Below are positions 46,083-59,149 of a stretch of 64,000 nucleotides of DNA, piece by piece. Numbering within the stretch: position 1 is the first letter of the stretch; every line of letters starts with the position of its first letter. The stretch is from positions 1,320,001-1,384,000 of the forward strand of contig CANTUR010000455.1 in the NCBI GenBank assembly GCA_947683625.1, read 5' to 3'. The stretch is from Mallotus nudiflorus (lineage: Eukaryota; Streptophyta; Magnoliopsida; Malpighiales; Euphorbiaceae). Below the pieces are notes generated by a model. It was given only the letters and a program-made list of their open reading frames with translations, had not been told where the DNA came from and did no database searches. Position numbers and translations under genes: made by a program.

Positions 46083-47966
46083 CACCCCCAGCTCCCTTCC
46101 TTGGCGCCGGCAGCCCCTGTTTTCCCTTTTTGGCCGAAAATCTTCCCTTTGCCGTTTCTTCCTCCTCCGGCCACCGTTTTTGACACCGCCGGTCTCTTTC
46201 TTCTCCTTGAGCTCCGGTGAGTGTGATTCTAACTTTGGTTTGAGCTAAAATGGTCTAGATTTGCTTAGGTTTCAAATTTTCAATTTCGGTCACATTAGGG
46301 TTTTTGATTTTTTTTGAGCTTCGAATTGATTGATTCATGGAAAATCCCTTCACAAATGTTGATCCTAGTAGCTTAAGCTACATGTATGAATTTTTGTGAA
46401 ATTTTTGGAGATTTTTTGGATTTTTGGGTATTTTTGAATATTTAATATTATTTTCTAATTTTCGGAAATTAATTATTTAAATTATGAAATTGGAGTTTAT
46501 GGTTAAATTAGGTGTTGAAATGAATTATAGGAATTTATTTGGAATTTTTATGAATTTCTAAGTATTTATTTTGAATTATTGAAGTTTATGTGATTTTGAG
46601 AAATTAGGGTTAATTATGTTTTTAATTGAATTTAATTGGTTAATTGGGTTTAATTATTGATATTATTGATAAATATGTTGAGAAAATTAATTTTGGATAA
46701 TTATACTATTTTTGGTGAATTTTTAAAGTAATTTAAGTATATTTATATATATAGGGGTATTTTGGTAATTTTACCCTAAATTGGCTAAAAATGTAATTTA
46801 ATTGGTTTTAATAGTTATTTAAAGTATAAAAATGATTTCTACAAATTATTTAGTATTTTTAACTAATTAAAACTATTTTTCGTGAATTATTTTCAATTAT
46901 ATATATATAATATATATGGTTTTTCAAATAAAATGACTTTTATTGGTTTTTACAGTGTTTTAAGGTTAATTATGTAATTTCTACTTATAAAATGAATTTC
47001 TATGTTGTAAGGATATTTTTGGTATTTTCGGAATTATTTTGTGTTTGTTGACCTCGGTCGGTAGATTGTAGTCTGGAGTCCGACGGTAGGATTTTGATTG
47101 TGGATTTGTGTTGAGCCTATTTTTTGAAGTGTATTTCTTTGCAGGGTCGACTCTACTCTTTTGAGTAGAGAGATGTCCGTTTTACAGGGGAGGTTCTGTC
47201 GAATTTTCGGTAGAATTCTCGTAAAACGTGATATCCGGTCAAACCCTAATTCCTGATTCTGTGTTTAATATCTGGATTAAGTGGATATATTTGGAATAAG
47301 TGAGCCTGTATGGCTAGAGTGTTGTCTAACACTATTTCCGAGGTTGCGATATCATAGGGTTCTATGTGATCCTTCATAAAAGATGATTTTCAATACAAAT
47401 ATATAAAAATGATTTTTCTGCATCTGTGTGAATTTGCATGTATATATTTACATATTACATATATACTGTTGACTGTATGCATTATCACTTAGTGTGTATG
47501 TATATATATTATAGTAATTCACTCAGTGAGGTCTGACTCCCCTTCGTTGACTATTTTTCAGGAGAGTCAACTTCTTCAGACCTCAGTAGCAGGTCAATAT
47601 GCCGGATTTCTTCCGCCCCGGCTTCTTTGTGTAAATTATTTACTTGAGTCTTATTTTTATAATCTAGACACTGCAGTAGTTATGAATTCAAGTATTGGAT
47701 TTCATGTATTTTATTTTAAAGAGATGTATTATATTGAAACTGGATTTGTATTAAAGAGACTTTATATATGTGATGAGATTTGATTTAAATCCAGTGATGA
47801 AAATGTTATTATGATATTTAAGATTTTTATTTCCGCTGCATATATATATTATTGTTATTGTTACTATTGCATGTTTTATTTTATTTTTAGGCTTGCTACG
47901 GGTTCCGGATTCGAAAGAATTCCCGTTCCCTAACGCCGGTCATGACCCCTATTTTGGGTCGTGACA
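46083..47966 (+). mobile_element. 3' LTR of element C, second segment, with internal deletion
   Basis: It continues from the cut and matches 34704-37327, except that about 735 bp equivalent to 35897-36630 are missing at a junction near 47270. The deletion removes the exon 2 donor, the pentaloop hairpin and the GC-rich repeats. The module at 47145-47228 and the end GGGTCGTGACA remain. Confidence 0.93.
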
Positions 47967-48857
47967 TAAATCCATTTGAAAAAATTAAAAGTTATATTTA
48001 ATCTCTGAACTTATGATATAGTTTTAAATTCATCCAATTTTTATTAAATTAATATAGATTTTTTTAATTTATTGTGCTTTTATTGCAATGGTAATTATAG
48101 TACCTAAATAATTTTTATTTTTAACATCAAAATAAATTTTAAACATATTGATTTAGAATTGACACTACTCTAATAAAAATATGTAATCACTACTATATTA
48201 ATATGAATTTATCATATCAACATATACTCAAGATTATGAATTATTACCATATTTATGAATTGCTACCATGCTAATATGACTTATATAATTGATATTGCAC
48301 TAATTATAACTTATTATATTGATATGTACTTAGTTTCACAATTGGCACCATGTCAATGTGATTTATGTAATCGATGTCCATTGATTAAAGTTTACCATAT
48401 TAATGTGAACTTAATTTTTATAATTAACTCTATGCCTGAACGAGGCTCACCATGCTAAAATAAATTATTTTAATAATATTTAATATGTAATTCTTGAAAA
48501 ATTTGTAAACAATGTGTGTGTATATATTTGCATGCTAAAATAGTTTTACTAAGAATTGATAGTTGATTTTTTTTTTACAAGATTTGATAATTGAATTCAT
48601 ATCAATATGATAAAACCTTAAATTAATGTAGTTCTAGTTATATAGTCATATTGGAGTAATGTCAATTTTAAATTAATATGTTTATATTCTAATTACTATT
48701 ATAATAAAATCAGAATAAATTAAACATATCTATATTAATTTAAGATAAAGATGGATGAATTTAAAATTATAATATAAATTTAAGAATCAAATACAACTTT
48801 TAATTTTTTTAATTAGTCTATTTAATAATAAATTAAATAATAGGATGTATAGTTTAA

Positions 48858-51064
48858 TAGAATAGAACCTCATCGATAAAAAAATTTTCGGTTAAACTAT
48901 AAAATTTCTATTATTAATTATTAATATTCAAATTAATTATTAAAAACACATGAAATTAATAGTACAATAGTTCAAATCTCGGTGATGCTATAGTAATTAG
49001 TCGCAAAAATATTAACTAATGTAAACAGTGAAAAATTTGAAGTAATGCATCCAATGTTAAGTTCGGGTTGAGGACCCTACAAACTCAATACTCAACTACA
49101 CAAACTTAATTGCTACAGCACAATTTAAAACAAACAAAACAAAACAAGTAAAGTCCTTTTTTTGACCAAAAAAACAAGTCAAGTCCTTTGATGCAAAAGA
49201 ACTTTTGAAATTAATTAGAGTAAATCTTCATATGAATTACACCAAGTGGGAAGCAGACAACTCAGTTTGATTAGGGTGAAAATGATGGCAAACAAAGAAA
49301 TTGAGACCCACAAATTACAATTAAAAAGTAATAAAAAATTTGCTTTTTCCTAGTTGCAATTGAACATGTGATAATGTAATTTCGATTTTCTAGTTGTCTT
49401 GTGGGCAGGTAGCATATTACCACTTTTCTAGTGTAATCATTTTTTTAAAACTTTTGAAATGAGAAGGATGTTTCGTTGGTTTTGTAAGTAGTTGAACAAG
49501 CCTTTAACTTGAAAAAGAGAAAAGAGTTGGAGATTGCATTATTATAGCCTATAATACCTATACTAGTGATTGGAAAGAAGGTTATATGGTTGTTAAGAAA
49601 AAAAAAATGTAGCAAAGGTGATAAAAATTATTTTTGTTTAATTTACATTTTAAATTGAAATTATAATATTTGTAATTATTTCAAATTACTTATTAAAATA
49701 TTTTTATTATCTTTATATTTCTATCTAAATCAAATTAAATGAATCAACTTTAAATATTACTCATCTAAACCTAAAAAAAAAAGAAGAAAGTGATTCCCAT
49801 ATAACCTATTGTTATGGTATTTTTACAGAATATTACTTCTTAAATTTTCTTGTTATTATTTTATAATTAGTGCTTCAAATGCAAAATAAAACTCGCAGCA
49901 TTAGGGATTGTCAATGTTCATGAACTTATGGTTTACAATTTCATCTAAGGTGAAACTGAACTGAAATTGGCCGCATCTCGATTTAATTCTAATTCTATTT
50001 ATTTAGTTCAATATGTTATTTTTTTTTTATTTTGAACTGAAATCACTTGATTTAAAATTCAAATTATCGATTTCAGTTCCATGGGAAGTGGAACCAGTCT
50101 TGAACCGCTCTCTTTTTTGATTTGAAGCCAATTCAAATCGATTTTGACTTTGACTGATTCCGCAATTGATTTTGACTGGATTAATTTGAGCTCAAACTAC
50201 CCGCAACCAGCCCTACCTAGCATGTAACGTAGATGGAATATGAGTTTTTTTTTTTTTTTTCTCATACTGACAATTTCCTTTTGAAGAATTTGCCTAAGAT
50301 TCTACAATTTTTGAAGTATATCAACTACCTTCTCAACCTAAAATTTGGCTTCAGGAACCAAAAATTCATGCTTAGGTAGTTCATTGAGCTCAAATCATTT
50401 TTTTCTAATTTAATTTGTGAAATTATTTCATCAGATTATTAAAAAGGAGTTATATGATTATTTTTGTTCTATAATTATTAATATGTTAAGTTATTATTAT
50501 TATTTTTTTTTGTAAAATTATCTTAGTGGTCAGTATTGCACCTATAATTTTTCAAAGTCCTAAAAGAAATTTTTATCATTTAATTATTTAATTTTTCTAA
50601 TCGTCATACAATTATATAAATCATTGTAAATTAGTCGTAATACATTGAATTAATGCAATTAATTCACATAACTTAAAATTTATCTATAATTTAGCACTAT
50701 AACTAGATTCCAATCTATTACGAAATGGAAATGCAATGTAGACAACTATTTAGATGAAAGGAAAGGATTGTGAGAGTTGGAGAGTAAATTTGAATAAATT
50801 TTGCTTTTTCTGGTCCATTCATATCAAAATTCCGGTCTGCAATTGATCAAAATCTGGTTAACATATCAAATATGAAAAAAAAATTAAATTTAATTAACAT
50901 AATTATATTCAATTAAAAGAATATGATTAAGTTACAAAAATGCACATATAACATCATCATTTGTGAAATAAAATCAATAATTTAAGATAGAAAAAAAAAA
51001 AAAACTAAATTTCCTATTGTTTGTCTTTGAGTGCTAAACGTGAGGTTATAGAATCTATTTTATA
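48858..51064. other. AT-rich DNA without recognisable element or gene
   Basis: The longest stretch of apparently non-repetitive DNA in the window. ORFs are short and without domains. The more mixed composition at 49900-50260 might be an old intergenic or pseudogene segment. I see no splice-bounded coding pattern, TATA/start combination, or RNA gene. Confidence 0.5.
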
Positions 51065-51748
51065 TAATAGGATAACAATGTAATTAGTAATATAAATTAT
51101 ACCATTTTTTAATTAAGTTCTATAAAATTATTTTTTTACAATTAAATTCTATAAGTTTTTAAATTTTTTTGTCAGTCATATCTATTAGTGAAAATAATTT
51201 TCTATTAATCAACTCTCAAAATTATTATTATTATTATTTACATTTTAGTTCTAAAGTTAAAGAAAATGTCATTTTTTAATATTTTAAATAAGTAATATTT
51301 TTATTTATTTACTCATTACTTATTCTATTATTTAACTTTTATAATAACTATATAACTCACTAAAATAATATTAAGAAAATTCAAAATTAAATAATATATA
51401 TTTTTTAAAATTATTATTTTATTATCAATGACAAAGAAAATCAATTAAGCATTTTTACTATTTTAAAATATAAATTTTAATTAATATATCTTAAATGAAC
51501 AAATATTTTTATATTTGGATAAAATTAGTTTTGTAAATATAATAATTTATGTTATATATTAAATAAATTTTAAACTCAATTAAACAATTAAAAAATATTT
51601 ATTTAAATTAGACTATATTACAAAAAATTTGAAGAATAACATATTTTAATTAATAAATTTTATTTATTATAATAAAGTATAATTAATTTAAGATAAAATA
51701 AAAATTATGTTATATTTTATCTTAAATTGCTTATTTTTACTATAGCAA

Positions 51749-53838
51749 TTGGAGGAATAAATTTTAAATATTTTTAAAACATTAAAGTATACAAATTAGG
51801 TAGAACCCTAATCCTCAATTCTAATAGCCATTAAGCTCATTTATATTTAAAACTGCCGGATCTCGAGAGCAAAGCATTATTAAGATGCACAACAATAGTA
51901 ACGTCACGTAATCCAATATCACTAGTGGTGTCCGAAAGCAAAGTATCACTAGACCATCAGCCCTAGTATAAATCAATCTAACCAAATATCATATTACTAG
52001 CGGTGTCCGAGAGTAAAACATCACTAGACCTTTGGCCCCAGTAATATAATCAATACAACCAAATGTTTTACTAGTGCACACACGGTCCTGATAAAACCCA
52101 TTAGGTAGTTTGTTCTACCGTAGTTTATTTAAAATAAATGAAAACAAAACAAGAAAAATTACAATAAATAAAAATAAAATAAATCAACTATAAATTAAAT
52201 CATGCAACATTATTTAAAAAATACCAACTAGAATCTCGTCAATTTAAATTCATCAGCAATTATGTATTTAATTGGAAAACCCAACATGCAAATCAAATAT
52301 TAACTTACAAGATGAAGGTGCTCCTTTGCTACTTCGTGTCTGACCTTGACTGGTAGACGCGACCGAAGGGGTGGCTAAAAGATAGAAAATAAAAATGACT
52401 ATCAAAAAGCAGAAACCCTAACTTCTAGAATTTCTAAGTAAGACTCGACTCAGAATTCAAAACTTAGAATTGACATGATGTCACGTTTTATGAGAAATCT
52501 ACCGAAACTTCGACCAAGTCTCCTCTATAAAACAGACATCCCTCTGCAGAAGTAGAGTCAACCCTTAAAGCAAACACACTTTTAAACTTCACACAAACTC
52601 AACACCTTGGGTTAGGATCTCGAACTACACAATTCTCAACTGAGGTTCACAATACACAATAAAATAAATATTAAATAATAATATATTAAAATAAATATTA
52701 AATAATAATATATTAAAATTATTAAAAATTCATAAAAATCAATAATAAATCTCAATATAATTTATTTAAATATCAAAACACTAATTATAAATATTTTTCA
52801 CAACAATTAATGAAAATCTCAAATAATTAATATAATTATATAAAAATCATATTTTTTCAAATATAAAACAATCACTTTCACATTTAATTATTCAAATAGC
52901 TTAATTATATAATAAAAGTAATTTAAAATCCATTTAATCACCAAAATGGTAATTAATTAATTATTTCAATATAATTTTCAAAAATTAGAATTAATTAGTT
53001 AAAAATAGTAATTAATTTATAAAAATTATTTTAATACCCTATAAAATCCTAAAATCATTTAAAACATACTATTTAACTATATTTTCAACAAAATCACACA
53101 ATTAACCTATATGACCAAAAATCACATAATATTCATAATTTCTCAAAATTATATTAATGCACTAAAAATTATTTTATTAATACTAAAATTACTAACTTAA
53201 ATTACTAACATTAGTTAACTCAAATTTCCAACCAAAATAATTAATTAACATAATTAACAAAAATTCAATTTATATTATTAAAATATTCAAAAATACCCAT
53301 AAATCAAATTAATTAAAAAAAAATACACAAAAATTATTTTTGGGATGCTTGAGCTAAATACAACAACTTTACTAAAGGGAAAAACAATGGATCAAAGCCA
53401 AAAATTAAATAAAAATACAAAACCCTAATGAGACATAAACAAAAACTAGCTCAAAACTCAAAACCAAGGGAGAATGGGCTTCAATGGAGGTAAAAAATGG
53501 ACTCACCGAAGCTCAAAGAGTTCGGCAAGCCCAAGTCATGAGCTGGTTCCACTGGAGTTGGCGTTGATGATGTGAAGCTCCTTCTTGGCTGTTGCTGTAA
53601 CTTGCGATCCCGGCGGCTTCATACGGTCCTTAGCAATGACAGTCGATGTCCCGAGGAAGGGGGAGATGCTGGTGGTGAGGGGTGGTCATCTAGTGAGGTG
53701 TGGTGGTGGTGCTGGTAACACAAAGATGGGGAAGGGGAAGAAATAGGGAGAAGAGAAAAAAGGAAGGAGAAGGGAGGGTTGACCGGGTAAATGTGTTTTT
53801 GACCAAGTTATATATATTACTTAACTTTAAATCACACA

Positions 53839-53873
<35 letters not shown>

Positions 53874-54105
53874 CACATGCATAACACACATATATACACA
53901 TAACAATAATAAAATAACCCTAGTTGAAAATATTGCCATTGATAATAATAAATAATAATAATGCCATTTAAAAATAATGACAATTAAAATAAAATAAAAT
54001 AATGTACATGCATGTAATAATAAAAATATAAGAATAAAATAATTAATATCGCTAAAATATCAATATTTATATATAAATAATTTTAAAAATATTCAGGTTA
54101 TTACA
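51749..54105 (-). mobile_element. 3' LTR of element D, truncated
   Basis: Aligns with 59722-62006. On the minus strand it starts TGTAATAACCTGAATATT and stops at the foldback arm near 51749. It contains the G-rich candidate exon 1 with donor CGGTGAGTCC (near 53502-53510), a CA/TA run at 53833-53875 just upstream of that exon, the module 52482-52563, donor TTGTAAGTTAAT near 52305 and a decayed pentaloop hairpin (52088-52106). Confidence 0.9.
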
Positions 54106-54118
54106 GTCTTCCCCCTTA
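54106..54118 (-). promoter_or_regulatory. Polypurine tract of element D
   Basis: Minus strand TAAGGGGGAAGAC directly before the 3' LTR. Confidence 0.85.
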
Positions 54119-54164
54119 CAGAAATTCGTCCCTGAATTTCAAAGAAAATGAAAAAGTACAAGGT

Positions 54165-54700
54165 TTATTGATGAAAAAAATAGGGATAGGCGGCTTGCAT
54201 CTCGGATTCTGTATCCCACGTATAGTCTTTTGCTGTATGATTACTCCATAACACTTTTACCATTAGAATCTCTTTATAGCAAAGTTGATAAATTTGGCGA
54301 TCCATAATCGCCATTGGATACTCCTCATAAGATAGATCTTTGTTGAGCTCCATTGCTTGAGGCTGAAGTACATGAGAAGGATTAGGAATATATTTTCTCA
54401 GCATAGACACATTGAACACTGGGTAGATTCAAGATAACTCAGGTGGCAACACTAGTCTATAGGCCACTTCTCTAACTTGTGACTATATCTTGAAAGATCT
54501 AATGTATCTAGAAGCAAACTTACCCTTCTTATCGAACCTCATAACTCCTTTCATTGGAGATAACTTCATAAACACCATATCTCTAATTAGAAAGGAAACA
54601 TCTTTCTTCTAGGATTAGCATAACTCTTGTGCCTGCTGAAAGCTATCCTCGACCTCTACTGAATGATAAGGAATTTCTTAGAAGTAATCTACACCAGCTC
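54165..54700 (-). pseudogene. pol: Element D GPY/F region and chromodomain
   Basis: The open piece 54419-54165 starts in 'MFNVSMLRKYIPNPSH' and continues through 'YEEYPMAIMDRQIYQL' and 'ILMVKVLWSNHTAKDYTWD' to 'YPYFFHQ' and a stop. It is the most complete chromodomain of the four elements, with Tyr, Trp and Trp available for the aromatic cage. The upstream GPY/F stretch (54420-54600) is broken. Confidence 0.85.
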
Positions 54701-55540
54701 TGGACCTGTTAGCTGTCTTTTACCAATTTCCTAACACAAAGGTGATATGCACTTCCTACCATACAAAGCCTTATATGGAGCCATTTCAATACTTGCATGA
54801 TAACTATTATTATATGCAAATTCAATTAATGGCAAGTGGTTATCCCATTGACCCCCAAAATCCATCACACACATTTTGAGCATATCCTCTAAAGTCTAAA
54901 TGGTCCTTTCAGACTGGCCATCAGTTTGAGGATGGAATGTTGTGCTGAAGTCTAACCTTGTACCTAAGGCTTTATGTAACTCTTGCCAGAAAACTGATGT
55001 AAAAGTGGCTCCTCTATTAGATATTATGCTCATTGGAGTTGCATGAAGATAAATAATTTTATTGACATACAACTGTGCCAACCTGTCAGTGGAGTATGTC
55101 TTTTTTACCGGTAGAAAGTGAGCTGACTTGGTTAACCTGTCAACTATCACCCGAATTGCATCAAATCCACCTGTCGTCTGAGGCAAACCAGTCATAAAAT
55201 CCATGGCAATGATATCCCACTTCCACTTTGGGATAGGTATAGGCTGTAATAATCCTGAGGGCCTCTGATCCTTTAGTTTCACCTGTTGACATGTGAGACA
55301 CCTTAATACAAATTCTGCAACATCCTTCTTCATTCTATTCCACCAGTATGTATCTTTAGATTATGATACATCTTAGTAGAACTTGGATGAATAATGTAAG
55401 TAGAAAAATATGCCTCTTCTAAGATCTCTTTCCTTAGATCATCAACATCTGATACACACAACTGAGTACCCAAGCATAGAACACCCTCACTATCAATCAC
55501 AAGCTTTTTAGATTGACCCGGTTGCACCTCAAACATAATT
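54700..55540 (-). pseudogene. pol: Element D integrase (central Asp is Asn)
   Basis: The zinc domain is split between two frames (55536-55330 and 55333-54896), with 'CLTCQQVK' intact. The core has 'AMDFMTGLP', then 'SIISNRGATF' with Asn at the second catalytic position, then 'HPQTDGQSERTI' followed by a TAG in place of Gln. Element B has the same Asn; C has Asp. Confidence 0.88.
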
Positions 55541-55699
55541 CTCTATAGCTATGAGTCCCTCCTTTGAGCTACTTTAACTCTACCCAAGTACACTGATCAT
55601 AATCTGAATTGAGCTAAAAGGCATTTCTTAGTCACTTTCCATTACAAACCTTGATCAATTAGCTCATGCAACTCCTGAATATTTAGCCTCCTCTCAGTA

Positions 55700-57074
55700 C
55701 TGATATGGGAAAGACTACCTACTGATTTTCTGCTTAATGCATCTGCTACTACATTCGCCTTGCATTGATGGTAAAGAATCAAACAATCGTAGTCTTTCAG
55801 AAGTTCCATTCATCTTCTTTGCCTTAGGTTCAAATCCCTCTGCTTAAAGATATACTTCAAGCTCTTGTGGTAAGTGTATATTTCACAAGCAACACTGTAC
55901 AGTAATGCCTCCAAATCTTCAGTGCGAATACAACTACTGCCATCTCCAGATCATGAGTGGGATAATTCTGCTCGTGCTTCTTCAACTGCCTTAAAGCATA
56001 AGCAACCACTCTACCATTCTACATTAGCATATAGCCCAATCCTACACGGGAAGCATCATAATACACTGTGTATCCATCGTTACCAAAAGGCAAAGTTAGC
56101 ACTGGAGCTGAAGTTAATAAATCCTTAAGCAACTGAAAATGCTCCTTACACCTTTTAGCCCACACAAACTTAACATTCTTCTGGGTTAGTCTAGTCAAAG
56201 GCATAATAATCTTGGAGAAATCCTTCATAAATCTCTTGTAATAGCTCGCTACACCTAAAAAACTTCTCACTTTTGTGACCATTGTGGGTCTTAGCCACTT
56301 AATGATCGCCTCTATCTTCCTAAGATCTACTTGAATGCCATATTTTGATACCATATGGCCTAAGAATGCCATTTGGTTTAACCAGAATTCACATTTTGAA
56401 AACTTGGCATACAGTTGGTGCTCTCTCAAAGTTTGTAGCACCAATCTCAAATGCATCGCATGCTTTGCCTTATTCTTGGAATAGACCGAAATGTCATCAA
56501 TAAACACAATCATAAATCAGTCCAAGAATGGCCTAAACACATAATTCATCAAGTCGATAAAGGCTGATGGGGCGTTAGTTAACCCAAAAGACATCATTAG
56601 GAATTCATAATGGTCATACCTAGTGTGAAATGCTGACTTGGGTACATCCTCACTTCTAATCCCCAGCTGATGATACCCAGATCTCAAGTCAATATTAGAG
56701 AAATACCTAGCTCCTTGCAACTGATAAAACAAATCATCAATCCTGGGGAGTGGATACTTATTCTTGATAATAACTTTATTCAATTGTCTGTAGTCAATAC
56801 AGAGTCAAAGACTACCATCCTTTTTCTTCATAAAAAGAACCGGAGCACCCCAATGAGATGTACTAGGCCAAATAAAGCCCTTATCTAATAATTTATGCAA
56901 TTGCTCTTTCAGCTCTATAGGTGTCATCCTATAAAGTGGCATAGAGATAGGATTTGTACCAGGCACAACATCAATACATAATTCTATTTCTCTATCCAGT
57001 GGTAATCTAGGTAACTCCTTTGGAAAAACATTTAAGAATTCAAGTACCATTACTACCCTTTCCACTGATGCCAT
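55700..57074 (-). pseudogene. pol: Element D reverse transcriptase and RNase H (broken)
   Basis: 57074-56805 covers 'LPRLPLDREIELCIDVVPG' to 'HWGAPVLFMKKKDGSL'; here the Pro-Trp-Gly Trp codon is intact. 56783-56517 covers 'DLRSGYHQLGI' and 'MMSFGLTNAPSAF'. 56513-56019 opens with 'VFIDDISVYS', both catalytic Asp intact, then 'FLGHMVSKYGIQVD' and the RNase H start 'YTVYYDASRVGLGYMLM', ended by a stop. The remaining RNase H (56018-55700) is frameshifted. Confidence 0.9.
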
Positions 57075-57568
57075 TTCTACTTGAACATCTTTAACTATAG
57101 CTAGATAGCCTTAACACCCTCTACTAAGCATCTTCCTAGTTGTAATAGCAGAAATAAGGTTACAAGGCATGGAACTGTCACTACCTCTGAATCTAAATTC
57201 CTCTTCACCTGGAATTTTAAAAATTACCTCTTTCACTTGACAGTTTATAAAAGCATAATAATGGGACAACTAATCCATTCCTAGAATCACATCAAACTCA
57301 ATCACATTTAGAAGGACCAAATCTACCAATAAATCTTTACCTTCAACTAATACAGGACAAGATGGAAAGAAGATGTTTGTCTTTAACTCATCACTAAGTG
57401 GAGTCAAAACAGACAAAGGAAAACTCATCTTGGAGGAAGACAAGCCACTTTTGAAGCAAACAAAGGGAACACAAAGGAATACATAGCACCCGAATCAAAT
57501 AATACTCTAGTCTTAGAGCAATAGACTGGAATAATACCTGCTACCATTGCATTAGATGCTTGCACATC
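57075..57568 (-). pseudogene. pol: Element D aspartic protease (broken)
   Basis: The minus strand gives Leu-Phe-Asp-Ser-Gly-Ala-Met (catalytic Asp codon 57496-57494), so D-S-G is intact. The later landmark 'FDVILGMD' can be read near 57270-57300. A TAG (57571-57569) precedes the domain at the same codon as in B and C. Confidence 0.8.
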
Positions 57569-57571
57569 CTA

Positions 57572-58970
57572 AGGAGTCAAAGTAAAGACCCTAGCCTATC
57601 CATGTCCTAGCTGCCGTGAGGTGAATGGCTGAGTATGTCCTCTGCCTTGGCCTTACTGACTCACAAACTCAATTGGTCACTACTGAGGGTATATGGGTGC
57701 TGATACTGCCAAGGCACTTACTACAAAGGCTGGACAACAGAAGGTGAAGATCCCTGAGCCAAGGATGGCTATAATCCATAGTTCAAACAAGCTCTAGCAA
57801 AGTGTCCAAACTGACCATATCTAAAACACGCTCTTGGCATCAAGTGACAAGGACCCTAATGCACTCGCCCACATATGGTACATGCACCAGATCCAGACCC
57901 AAAATTTCCATGTTCGGAGCTCTATCCACCGCTGTTGCTGGCACTACCACTAAATCTAGTAGCCCTACTACTCCTGTGACCCTGAGCAAAATAGTGCCTA
58001 CTAGTCCAATGTGCTCTAAATTTTCTATTTTACTGAGAAGGCCCTGCTGACTAAGCACTTATGCTGCCTATTTGAAACACTAGCAACTGTACCCTCTGAA
58101 TAGGTCTGACAATGCCACTATCATAAGGATCAGGTATAGTGTTGTGTCGGATATGTCTCCACTCTAGTTGTCTCGCCTCCTCCACAACACTCTCCAAACT
58201 ACAACCCTCTGGTCTAATGCCAATATAAGCTGGGCCTAACCTAGTCACATAAAGCTCAACTGCTTTGGCAATATCCTGCCTCATATCCTCAATAGGTCTT
58301 ATTAATCTGTAGAACTCCCGAGTATAGTCCTCAACTGATCGATCTCTTTTCTCAATGTTTAGTAGCTGCTATTTATAGTTCTCTCTCATAGATGAAGGAT
58401 AAAAGAATCTCAAAAACTACTCCTTAAAACCCAACCAAGTCATCATGGTCATGAAGGGTTGGATGGACTATATAAACTAGTCCTGAGTTGCTGCTGAGAC
58501 GGATAACTCCACTATCATGATCCTCTAATAATCAGAATACCTAAATTTAGTCCTGGACTCAATGGTGTTAGTGAAATCCAATGCATCTCTAGTACCATCA
58601 AAATAAACTCATCCTACTCTAGTGTATAACAAAGCAGCATTTGCATCTGACATCCCTTGATTTTATCACTGAAGCATTTATTGCACTATGGGCATCGCCT
58701 AATTAAGAGTTGCTAAGCCCTGATTAATACTTGCCATGCTAGCTACAAAAGCTATAAGATCCTTTGTTGGAATCTGAGGCTCTACCTAAGGCTGATCATG
58801 CCTTTGAGCTGCTGCAACTTGGCTCAACCCCTACCTCTACCTCTACCTCTACCTCTACCTCTACCCCTACCTCTAGATCAAGGGGTAGGAGGATGAATAT
58901 CATCCTAAAATGATTGTTTACGATCATCATGCTCAACATTAGCAGGAGGGGCATTCCAAGCATGCCTCAT
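57572..58970 (-). pseudogene. gag: Element D gag (broken)
   Basis: ATG at 58970-58968, preceded by a pyrimidine tract TTGTCTTTTC. The opening 'MRHAWNAPPANVEHDD' is followed by a TAG and a long Arg-Gly run encoded by a hexanucleotide repeat (58831-58874). Capsid-core remnants lie at 58600-58300. The open piece 58284-58051 has 'YVTRLGPAYIGIRPEG...VVEEARQLEWRHIRH'. The knuckle near 57795-57830 has its second Cys replaced by Tyr. Confidence 0.82.
58831..58874. repeat. Hexanucleotide (CTACCT)n in element D gag
   Basis: About seven near-perfect units. On the coding strand it gives alternating Arg-Gly. The related block in C is 'RGRGRGRPRG' without such uniform repeats. Confidence 0.9.
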
Positions 58971-59133
58971 TTTGAAAAGACAAGAAAACCCAAATTCAAA
59001 ACCAAACAAGAACACAGACAGACGCAAAATCCTAAGGATAAGGAATCTACAAGTAATAGATAACAACCTAAGTATCGTAGTAACATGAGAAAAGACAGAC
59101 ATCGATAGTCAAAAGTATAAAAAATGAACCAAA

Positions 59134-59145
59134 GCTCTGATACCA
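59134..59145 (-). promoter_or_regulatory. Primer-binding site of element D
   Basis: Minus strand TGGTATCAGAGC, 4 nt from the 5' LTR end TGACA, identical to the site of C. Confidence 0.95.
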
Positions 59146-59149
59146 ACTT

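Larger units (their letters stand above)
34084..47966 (+). mobile_element. Gypsy element C (Tekay/Del-type chromovirus), near complete
   Basis: The best preserved element. The 5' LTR is 34084-37327, the tRNA-iMet primer site 37332-37343, the internal region runs to 42322, and the 3' LTR is 42323-47966, interrupted by a solo LTR and with one internal deletion. The target duplication is TAAAT (34079-34083 and 47967-47971), perfect. LTRs are very similar to each other, so insertion is fairly recent, yet the coding region has ten in-frame stops, nine of them TAG, plus at least one frameshift. LTR length over 3 kb, gag type and C-terminal chromodomain point to the Tekay/Del lineage. Confidence 0.95.
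34040..48857. mobile_element. Foldback element of about 930 bp split by element C
   Basis: The left end 'ttaaactattatatccttactatttaattt' (34040-34070) is complementary to the right end 'aaattaaataataggatgtatagtttaa' (48830-48857). Past element C, 47972-48170 ('aaaaaattaaaagttatatttaatctc', 'gttttaaattcatcc') pairs with 48600-48830. With C and one TAAAT removed the element is about 930 bp. Non-coding, probably a non-autonomous DNA transposon. It is a different family from 14990-16203. Confidence 0.75.

Noticed and set aside
48858..51064. Host gene in the longest unassigned stretch
   Set aside because: Only short frames, no domain wording and no consistent splice-bounded coding pattern.
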